This document shows, piece by piece, positions 7,577 through 13,221 of a stretch of 13,221 bases of DNA (positions are counted from its first letter, which is position 1; every line of letters begins with the position of its first letter). A program made the position numbers and the translations under genes. The stretch covers positions 1 through 13,221 of the forward strand of contig URKL01000019.1 of NCBI GenBank assembly GCA_900548485.1, in the 5' to 3' direction. This stretch comes from an uncultured Succinatimonas sp. (GTDB lineage Bacteria > Pseudomonadota > Gammaproteobacteria > Enterobacterales > Succinivibrionaceae). The notes beneath the pieces were generated by a model that saw only the letters and a program-made list of their open reading frames with translations, made no database searches and was not told where the DNA came from.

Positions 7577-7624
7577 AAAAGCCCTTATGATCTGACGATT
7601 GTAGGGGTTTTATTTTTCTTTTTT
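7577..7624 (+). terminator. Intrinsic terminator after rpmE
   Basis: AAAAGCCCT (7577-7585) pairs with AGGGGTTTT (7603-7611) with one G-G mismatch and a 17-nt loop. It is followed by a long T-rich run, TATTTTTCTTTTTT. The run ends only 12 nt before the next start codon, so the downstream transporter is fed by readthrough or by a promoter lying within or before this hairpin. Confidence 0.6.
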
Positions 7625-7636
7625 CAATGGTGAAGT

Positions 7637-8812
7637 ATGAGTAATTTTAGTAATCACCAGATAAAATTTGCAAATTTATATTCTTTTATGGTTTTAGGAA
7701 TTTTGGAAGCTTCTTGGGCTCCAATGATTCCTTTTATCAAAGATCGTTTTCTTTTAGATGAAGGAAATTTAGGTTTATTGCTATTGTGTTTAGGTGTAGG
7801 TTCATTTTGTGCTTTACCTTTAGCAGGAAGTATGAGTGCTAAATTAGGCTGTAAAGCTTTGGTTTATCTCTCAGGCATAGTAATGGCTCTGACGTTATTT
7901 TTAATAGCAATTAGCCCAAATTTATATTTAACTGGAGCATTACTGTTCATTTTTGGTATGAGTACCATTGGCATTGATATTGGAGCTAACGTTAATGCAG
8001 TTATGGTGGAAAATGAATTAAAGAGACCTTTAATGTCTGGCTTTCATGGAGGATATTCTTTAGGTACGTTGTTAGGAGCTTTTTTGGTAAGCTCTATGCT
8101 AAGTTTCGGCTTTAACCTTATAGTATGTGCTTTAACTGTTTTCGCTATTGTTTTATGTTTAGTTTTGTTAGGCTGCCAAGCTCTTTATGGTAAGAGTAAA
8201 GTTCAAGTTAGCGAGCAAGTGCAAAATGAAGAAGATAATACTCACAAAAGAAATGATTTTTTTCATCCGTTAGTAATTATTGTAGGTTTATTATGCTTCA
8301 TTATGTATTCAACAGAAGGTGTAGTTATGAGCTGGTCTGCAGTATTTGCTCATCAAGAGAGAGGTTTACAGATTGAATATGCTGGTTTTATATATACCGC
8401 TTTTGCTTGTGCTATGACACTTATGCGTTTAGTTGGTAATCGTTTAGTTGAAAAAATTGGCAGACGTAAAACTGTAGTTATTGGTGCTTTGTTAGTTTCT
8501 ATAGGTTTTGCTACAACAGTTATGGTTGCTAATATTTTTGGAACTATTTTAGGTTTTGCTTTAGTTGGTTTAGGTGCTGCTAATATTGTCCCTCAATTAG
8601 TTTCTTTTGGTGCTCATATTAAGGGCGTTAAAGTTCATGTTGCTATTTCACTTATCAATGCTTTAGGTTATTCAGGAATCTTAGCAGGTCCGGTTATTAT
8701 TGGTTTTATTGCTGATAATTTTAGTATAGCTGTTGCTTTTAGTTTGATTTCTTTATTAGTTTTAGCTGTAGCTATTACTAGCTTTAAAATCCTAAGGAAG
8801 TCTTACATTTAA
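7637..8812 (+). CDS. MFS transporter, YbjJ-like
   Basis: This is a major facilitator superfamily permease of 391 residues with about 12 hydrophobic segments in two halves. They are joined by a hydrophilic cytoplasmic loop at about 184-209. A motif-A-like loop, GNRLVEKIGRRKTV, lies in the second half at about 267-280. The pattern ENELKRPLMSGFHGGYSLGTLLGA (about 125-148) and EGVVMSWSAVF (about 227-237) resembles E. coli YbjJ and its relatives, whose substrates are not firmly known; sugar porters of the fucose-permease group are more distant relatives. No substrate can be read from the sequence. The ATG is preceded only by a weak GGTGA. It has no clear promoter of its own because the rpmE terminator abuts it. 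It is not part of the E. coli gene order here, so it is an insertion relative to that map. Confidence 0.85.
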   Translation: MSNFSNHQIKFANLYSFMVLGILEASWAPMIPFIKDRFLLDEGNLGLLLLCLGVGSFCALPLAGSMSAKLGCKALVYLSGIVMALTLFLIAISPNLYLTGALLFIFGMSTIGIDIGANVNAVMVENELKRPLMSGFHGGYSLGTLLGAFLVSSMLSFGFNLIVCALTVFAIVLCLVLLGCQALYGKSKVQVSEQVQNEEDNTHKRNDFFHPLVIIVGLLCFIMYSTEGVVMSWSAVFAHQERGLQIEYAGFIYTAFACAMTLMRLVGNRLVEKIGRRKTVVIGALLVSIGFATTVMVANIFGTILGFALVGLGAANIVPQLVSFGAHIKGVKVHVAISLINALGYSGILAGPVIIGFIADNFSIAVAFSLISLLVLAVAITSFKILRKSYI

Positions 8813-9192
8813 TCTATCTTATAAAAGCTAACTCATTTGTGTATGAGTTAGCTTATCTCTTAACTTTTATAATTTAATCTATAAAAGCTTATCTTTCTTT
8901 TATCGCAAATTCCTTTTTTTAATAGAATTGTTATGTTTACAAACGTTTAAAAAAAGTTAACTAGATAAACTTATTATTAAATTTCACCAAAATGAATCAC
9001 ATTTGCGAAAAAATTGCAATTATTTCTAGTGATTACTGAACATTTAATTTTATTTATTTAAACTGTATCTCGAACCTGCGATTTTATTAAGCTCATTCGT
9101 ATAGATTTGTATTACACTTTAGTGCGAAACAAACAAAAAGATTTCGTAACATAAATACAAGATTCATATTAAATAAATATAGAGGTGTTATC
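8813..9192. other. 380-nt AT-rich intergenic region between the transporter and the malic enzyme
   Basis: No gene or RNA gene is seen. The region starts with a 12-bp hairpin (8825-8854). A perfect palindrome AAACGTTT is at 8941-8948, the core shape of LacI/PurR-family operators but without matching flanks. A second palindrome, AATTGCAATT, is at 9012-9021. A partial direct repeat (TTTAATCTAT plus ATAAAAGCT) occurs at about 8808-8829 and again at about 8873-8887. No convincing -35/-10 pair was found for the malic enzyme, although its promoter must lie here. The length suggests a regulated leader, but nothing specific is proven. Confidence 0.5.
8825..8854. terminator. 12-bp hairpin after the transporter gene
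   Basis: AAGCTAACTCAT (8825-8836), loop TTGTGT, ATGAGTTAGCTT (8843-8854) is a perfect inverted repeat. On the + strand it is followed by ATCTCTTAACTTTT, a broken T-run. On the minus strand it is followed by TTATAAG. It most likely ends the transporter mRNA; termination efficiency is uncertain. Confidence 0.5.
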
Positions 9193-10449
9193 TTGGCTAT
9201 TGATCATAAAGACTTACATGAAAAAGCCTTGGCTTATCATGAGTTCCCTGTTCCGGGAAAGATTTCAGTTGCTTTAACTAAACCTGCTGAAACTGCTGAT
9301 GACTTAACTTTAGCCTATAGCCCGGGTGTAGCAGAGCCTGTATTAGAGATTGCTAAAAATCCTGATGATGCCTATCGTTATACTGGTAAAGGTAATAGTG
9401 TAGCCATTATTTCTGATGGAACTGCTATTTTGGGATTAGGAAATTTAGGCCCGTTAGCATCAAAGCCTGTTATGGAAGGTAAGGCTTTGTTATTCAAGCG
9501 TTTTGGTAAGATAGATGCTATCGATATTGAAGTCAAACATGAACATATTGAGGATTTTGTTACCACAGTAGAAAGTATAGCTGATACTTTTGGTGGTATT
9601 AACTTAGAGGATATTAAGGCTCCTGAATGCTTTATTATAGAGCGCGAGTTAGCAAAGAGTTGCCATATCCCGATTTTCCATGATGATCAGCATGGTACAG
9701 CTATTGTTACTACTGCAGGTATTCTTAATGCTGTTGAGTTGCAAGGTAAGAAGATTGAGGACTGTAAGGTAGTATGCGTAGGCGCAGGCGCCGCTGGTAT
9801 TGCTTGTTCTAGCTTCTTAATTGAGTGCGGTGCAAAGAAAGAAAACTTCTTTATGATTGACCGTCATGGTGTAATCAGATCTGATCGTGCTAAATATAAT
9901 AATGGTGAGAAGCCTCGTTTTATTAACGATGCCGGTCCAAAGACTCTATCTGAGGCAATTGCCGGAGCTGATGTACTCTTAGGAGTATCAGGTCCTGGTC
10001 TAATTTCTAATGCCGACGTTATGTCTATGGCCCCTAAAGCTGTTATTTTTGCTTGCTCTAACCCTAATCCAGAGGTTGATCCTGAGGTTGTAGCTTCATT
10101 ACGTCCGGATATTATTATGGGTACAGGGCGTTCTGATTATCCAAATCAGATTAACAACGTATTGTGCTTCCCATACCTTTTCCGAGGTGCTTTAGATGTT
10201 CGTGCTACTTGCATCAACGTTGCTATGAAAAAAGCTGCGATGAATGCTTTGCGAGAGCTTGCTAAAGAGCCTGTACCTGAGGAAGTTGTTAAGGCTGCTT
10301 TAGTTGACCACTTAGAATATGGTCCAGATTACTTAATTCCTAAGGCTATGGATTTCCGTTTATTCAAGAAGCTCTCTCGTGCAGTTGCAGTAGCTGCTGT
10401 TGAGTCTGGTGTAGCTCAGGCACCGCTTCCTGATAATTATATGGAATAG
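9193..10449 (+). CDS. Malic enzyme (oxaloacetate-decarboxylating malate dehydrogenase), single-domain type
   Basis: It catalyses oxidative decarboxylation of malate to pyruvate and CO2 with NAD(P)+, or the reverse. Catalytic features: AYSPGVAEP with Tyr42, Lys97 in MEGKALL, Glu139-Asp140 and Asp164-Asp165 in IFHDDQHGTA as likely metal ligands. The Rossmann motif GAGAAG is at 197-202. SNPNPEVDP and GRSDYPNQINNVLCFPYLFRGALD follow. The 418 residues correspond only to the malic enzyme part; the phosphotransacetylase-like C-terminal half of E. coli MaeB (759 residues) is absent, so this is the short form. Cofactor preference is not clear. The start is TTG, chosen because AGAGGTG lies just upstream and MAIDHKDLHEKAL aligns with the family start. 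It is monocistronic, with its own terminator. Confidence 0.95.
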   Translation: MAIDHKDLHEKALAYHEFPVPGKISVALTKPAETADDLTLAYSPGVAEPVLEIAKNPDDAYRYTGKGNSVAIISDGTAILGLGNLGPLASKPVMEGKALLFKRFGKIDAIDIEVKHEHIEDFVTTVESIADTFGGINLEDIKAPECFIIERELAKSCHIPIFHDDQHGTAIVTTAGILNAVELQGKKIEDCKVVCVGAGAAGIACSSFLIECGAKKENFFMIDRHGVIRSDRAKYNNGEKPRFINDAGPKTLSEAIAGADVLLGVSGPGLISNADVMSMAPKAVIFACSNPNPEVDPEVVASLRPDIIMGTGRSDYPNQINNVLCFPYLFRGALDVRATCINVAMKKAAMNALRELAKEPVPEEVVKAALVDHLEYGPDYLIPKAMDFRLFKKLSRAVAVAAVESGVAQAPLPDNYME

Positions 10450-10468
10450 TTTTCTAGTAGAAAGTGAT

Positions 10469-10499
10469 AAAAAACCCAGCTATAGTAGCTGGGTTTTTT
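10469..10499. terminator. Bidirectional intrinsic terminator between the malic enzyme and trmA
   Basis: AAAAAACCCAGCTA (10469-10482), loop TAG, TAGCTGGGTTTTTT (10486-10499) is a perfect 14-bp inverted repeat with A and T runs on both sides. It can stop both converging transcripts. The trmA stop codon (10503-10501) lies 1 nt beyond the stem. Confidence 0.93.
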
Positions 10500-10500
10500 A

Positions 10501-11640
10501 TTATTTTTTAACTAGCTCTACAATTGTTTCTAAATGTTCTGTGTAAGGAAATTGATCAAAGAAAGCTAAGTTGGTAATTTCATGGGTTTTACATAGATAA
10601 CTTAGATCTTCGACTAAAGATTTAGGTCCACATGACACATATATAACATGATTAAATTGAGCTGTGAAATCGCGAGCTTGTTGAAATTCTAAGCCGCTTC
10701 TAGGAGGATCAATAAGTAAGGTATCAAAATTATATGAGTTGATATCAACTTCTTCTTGTTTGAGTCGTCTAAATTCACGTACACCGGTTAAAGCTTCAGC
10801 AACTTCAACAGCGCTTAAGCGAACAATTTTAGTATTGTTAATAATATTTTTTTGGATATTTAGAAGAGCTGTGGCTGTAGGCACACGAGAGACTTCTGTT
10901 GCAAGAGCTTTTCTAAAAAGATCTGCCAGACATATAGTAAAAGTACCGCTTCCACAATAAAGTTCAAGAAGATCAACATGTTGTTTTTGTTTACAAAGAC
11001 TTCTTGCAAAATCTATCATATGTTGGCAAGTATAAATGTTAGGTTGCGAAAAATTGCCTTCAACTTGATAAAGGAAAAAGTCCTTATCGCAAGTGTGGAT
11101 AGTTTCTAAAATGGTATCGCTGTCAGCTAAAATTTTTTGTTTGCGAGCTCTGCCGATGAAATCAACATTTAAACCTTCATTTAAACATTGCTCTTTGAGT
11201 TTTAAAGCAGCTTCCTTCCATAAACTTTCGTCAAGATGACGGTGATAACTCAAGGAGATAATTAGATCTCCATTTTGATTACACAGAAATTCTGCTTCAA
11301 AAAGTTTTTTCTTTAACTCAAAATAATCTCTTAGATATTTACGTAAGAGATCCATTCCTTTATTGATGGCATGGCTAGCAATGGGGAAATGTTCAACCAT
11401 AATTCTTTCTTTAGGATTAGTGTTTGGTTTGAACATCACGAAGCTTATATTGCCATCATATTCATGAAAAATCGAAAATTCAGCTCGCATGCGATAATAT
11501 TCAGAAGGACTTTTATAAAGTTTAGCTTCTGGAATATTTAAACTAGCTTGAATAAACAGATTTTTCACTGTCTCAATTTTTTCATTAAAATATAGATCGT
11601 AGTTTTGAGGATCAGTTGTAGTTAGTAGTGGTTTGAGCAT
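10501..11640 (-). CDS. trmA: tRNA (uracil-5-)-methyltransferase TrmA
   Basis: TrmA methylates U54 of the tRNA T loop, using S-adenosylmethionine. It has 379 residues (E. coli 366). The RNA-binding half has RMRAEFSI (50-57). The methyltransferase half has FSQPN (197-201), the SAM loop ELYCGSGTF (226-234), DPPRSG (311-316), the catalytic nucleophile Cys337 and the general base Glu371 in FDQFPYTEHLE. The nucleophile motif reads SCGP, where the family normally has SCNP. It lacks the extra Fe-S cluster cysteine motif of RlmD-type enzymes and matches TrmA in the FDQFPYT block. AAGGA lies six bases before the ATG. It is divergent from murI, a layout seen in E. coli except that btuB is missing here. 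Confidence 0.95.
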   Translation of the reverse strand: MLKPLLTTTDPQNYDLYFNEKIETVKNLFIQASLNIPEAKLYKSPSEYYRMRAEFSIFHEYDGNISFVMFKPNTNPKERIMVEHFPIASHAINKGMDLLRKYLRDYFELKKKLFEAEFLCNQNGDLIISLSYHRHLDESLWKEAALKLKEQCLNEGLNVDFIGRARKQKILADSDTILETIHTCDKDFFLYQVEGNFSQPNIYTCQHMIDFARSLCKQKQHVDLLELYCGSGTFTICLADLFRKALATEVSRVPTATALLNIQKNIINNTKIVRLSAVEVAEALTGVREFRRLKQEEVDINSYNFDTLLIDPPRSGLEFQQARDFTAQFNHVIYVSCGPKSLVEDLSYLCKTHEITNLAFFDQFPYTEHLETIVELVKK

Positions 11641-11676
11641 GCGCTATCCTTAAAAAACGTAAAAGCATTTGTCGAG

Positions 11677-11704
11677 ATATTAAGATGTTACAGCAAAAAC
11701 TCAA
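11677..11704 (-). promoter_or_regulatory. Possible sigma-70 promoter of trmA inside the 5' end of murI
   Basis: On the minus strand TTGAGT (11704-11699) and TAATAT (11682-11677) are 16 nt apart, with a leader of about 30 nt before the trmA ribosome-binding site. Both hexamers match consensus at four of six positions. The -35 lies within murI codons 5-7. Tentative. Confidence 0.35.
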
Positions 11705-12518
11705 GTTAAAAAGAATACTTTTTTTTGATTCAGGAGTAGGAGGCCTGTCTATTTGTCAGGCCGTAAAGAAGATAAATCCTGATGTCGAACCTGTGTATCT
11801 TTTTGATAATGAATGCTTTCCTTATGGAGAAAAAAGCGAGAGTTTCCTAATTGAAAGGGTGAGCGATATCCTAGATGTAGCCGTAAAAAAATTTGAATTA
11901 TCAGGCATCATTGTAGCTTGCAATACTGCAAGCACCGTAGCTCTACCATCTTTACGTAACCATATAAGTTTACCAATTATTGGGGTTGTTCCTGCAATTA
12001 AACCAGCCGCACTTTTATCTAAGAAGAAAATTATTGCACTTTTAGCTACTCCGGGAACCATAAATCGTGAGTATACAGATAACCTTATAAAAAACTATGC
12101 GTCTGATTGTAGGGTTATCAAAATAGGATCGGCTAGATTGGCCCGAATTGCCGAGGATCGTTTAACTTGTGGCAATGTTGATGAAACAGAGGTTGCTGGT
12201 ATTTTAAGCCCGATTATAAATCTAAATAAAAATGAACGTCCGGATGTAATTGTATTAGGTTGTACGCATTATCCTTTTGTAGCAGATGTAATCAAAAGGA
12301 TTTTACCTGATTGTCTGCTTGTAGATAGTGGTGCTGCTATAGGAAAACGTGTAGATAGTTTATTTTCAGGAGCTAAGATGTTACCAGTTGAGGTTGATAA
12401 AATTGAACATAGAGCCTTCTATTTAGGAAAGTTAAAAAATTATGCAGATCGTTTTGAAATGTTTAAGCATTTTGGTTTCACTTCTTTAGATGAATTTAGT
12501 TTGAAAGAAATAGTATAA
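11685..12518 (+). CDS. murI: Glutamate racemase
   Basis: MurI converts L-glutamate to D-glutamate for peptidoglycan in the cytoplasm. It has 277 residues (E. coli 285). FFDSGVGGLS carries Asp15-Ser16. The two catalytic cysteines are Cys79 in VACNTAST and Cys193 in LGCTHYP, with His195. FPYGEKS (45-51) and GVVPAIKPA (100-108) are also conserved. The long N-terminal extension of E. coli MurI, linked to its UDP-MurNAc-L-Ala activation, is short here: 10 residues before ILFFDSG. The start ATG has only a weak ribosome-binding site (GAGATATTAAG). murI next to an rRNA operon is the E. coli arrangement. No terminator is visible before the rRNA promoter. Confidence 0.97.
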   Translation: MLQQKLKLKRILFFDSGVGGLSICQAVKKINPDVEPVYLFDNECFPYGEKSESFLIERVSDILDVAVKKFELSGIIVACNTASTVALPSLRNHISLPIIGVVPAIKPAALLSKKKIIALLATPGTINREYTDNLIKNYASDCRVIKIGSARLARIAEDRLTCGNVDETEVAGILSPIINLNKNERPDVIVLGCTHYPFVADVIKRILPDCLLVDSGAAIGKRVDSLFSGAKMLPVEVDKIEHRAFYLGKLKNYADRFEMFKHFGFTSLDEFSLKEIV

Positions 12519-12536
12519 AAATCTTTAAAATCAACA

Positions 12537-12600
12537 AAATATAATAAATTTAAAAAAAATTAAAAAAATATGTTGACTTATAAATAAAAAACTGTAGAAT
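12537..12600 (+). promoter_or_regulatory. rRNA operon promoter with A/T-rich UP-like element
   Basis: TTGACT (12573-12578) and TAGAAT (12595-12600) are 16 nt apart, the spacing typical of rRNA promoters. Upstream, 12537-12570 is almost pure A and T with A-tracts, like an UP element that contacts the alpha subunit. Transcription should start near 12607-12609. The stretch after -10 (ATCTTTC) is not G+C rich, unlike E. coli rrn P1 discriminators. Only one promoter is evident, whereas E. coli has P1 and P2. Confidence 0.82.
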
Positions 12601-12606
12601 ATCTTT

Positions 12607-12792
12607 CCGTTGTCACGCAAGACAACAAACAAAAACCTCCGAGCGAGGAAATAAAGTTCTTTAAAAACAAGTACGGACAATCTGTGTGGGCCCTCAAAGA
12701 AGAGGGAAAACAAGGATGAGAAGATAAGGAAACTTAACGAAGGACATCCAAAAAAAGAGTGAAAAAGAAGTAGCTCAAATCAAAATCTTTGA
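12607..12792 (+). other. rRNA leader with antitermination signals (boxB-like hairpins, boxA, boxC-like block)
   Basis: GTTGTC-ACGCAA-GACAAC (12609-12626) is a perfect hairpin at the predicted RNA 5' end. CCTC-CGAGC-GAGG (12636-12648) is a second hairpin in the boxB position. AGTTCTTTAAAA (12655-12666) matches boxA TGCTCTTTAACA at 9 of 12 positions. GACAATCTGTGTGGGC (12676-12691) matches the E. coli rrn leader. CCCTC-AAAGAA-GAGGG (12691-12706) is a third hairpin. boxA recruits NusB and S10 to prevent Rho-dependent termination in known systems. Confidence 0.85.

Positions 12793-13221
<429 letters not shown>

Noticed and set aside
8941..8948. AAACGTTT as a PurR or other LacI-family operator
   Set aside because: Only the core matches; the flanks do not fit ACGCAAACGTTTGCGT, and an 8-bp palindrome is expected by chance in AT-rich DNA. 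Kept only as a note in the intergenic entry.
8990..9006. CRP-like half site (ATCACATTT) upstream of the malic enzyme
   Set aside because: The matching TGTGA half at 6-nt spacing is absent.
9378..9566. 62-codon minus-strand ORF inside the malic enzyme
   Set aside because: It is a shadow of a conserved coding frame with no ribosome-binding site.
11622..11650. TTAGTA/TATCCT as the murI promoter
   Set aside because: The -35 matches at three of six bases only; not better than chance in this sequence.
10739..12061. ORFs opposite trmA (10739-10960) and murI (11822-12061)
   Set aside because: Both are frame shadows of genes with intact catalytic motifs.
12531..12713. 60-codon minus-strand ORF over the rRNA promoter and leader
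   Set aside because: It is antisense to clear promoter, boxA and leader sequences, has a low-complexity Phe-rich translation and no ribosome-binding site; it is chance.

Overview
The window is an AT-rich stretch of a gammaproteobacterial chromosome. It ends in the first ~430 nt of a 16S rRNA gene whose sequence and leader signals are of the E. coli type. Two gene blocks match the E. coli map: rpmE/priA-ftsN-hslV-hslU-zapB and trmA/murI-rrn. The AT bias and the sequences would fit an anaerobic, gut-type gammaproteobacterium such as a Succinivibrionaceae member. That placement is inference; the class is well supported, the family is not.

Layout. Positions 1-146 hold no protein gene. A C-rich hairpin followed by GTCAAC (1-36) looks like the right end of an IS200/IS605 (TnpB-type) element lying to the left. 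Next to it, 60-146 reads like a tracrRNA of a type II-C CRISPR-Cas9 system: an anti-repeat-like segment ending in GCTACAAT, a short linker and a strong hairpin with a T-run on the + strand. This is the most unusual part of the window.

Positions 147-7119 are a minus-strand cluster, transcribed priA, argS, ftsN, hslV, hslU, zapB. It covers replication restart, arginyl-tRNA charging, cell division and the HslUV protease. The genes from argS to zapB overlap or sit 2-9 nt apart. rpmE (ribosomal protein bL31) is divergent from priA, with a structured leader.

Positions 7637-10449 carry two plus-strand accessory or metabolic genes: a YbjJ-like MFS transporter, and a single-domain malic enzyme with a TTG start behind a 380-nt AT-rich intergenic region. 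A 14-bp bidirectional terminator separates the malic enzyme from trmA, which converges on it. trmA (tRNA m5U54 methyltransferase) and murI (glutamate racemase) diverge across 44 nt. murI is followed by an rRNA promoter, an antitermination leader (boxB-like hairpins, boxA, a boxC-like block) and the 5' end of 16S rRNA.

Almost every protein gene is full length with its catalytic motifs intact. The notable departures are a changed HIGH signature in ArgRS, an SCGP motif in TrmA, a divergent FtsN that keeps the SPOR cysteine pair, and several starts without a visible Shine-Dalgarno sequence.
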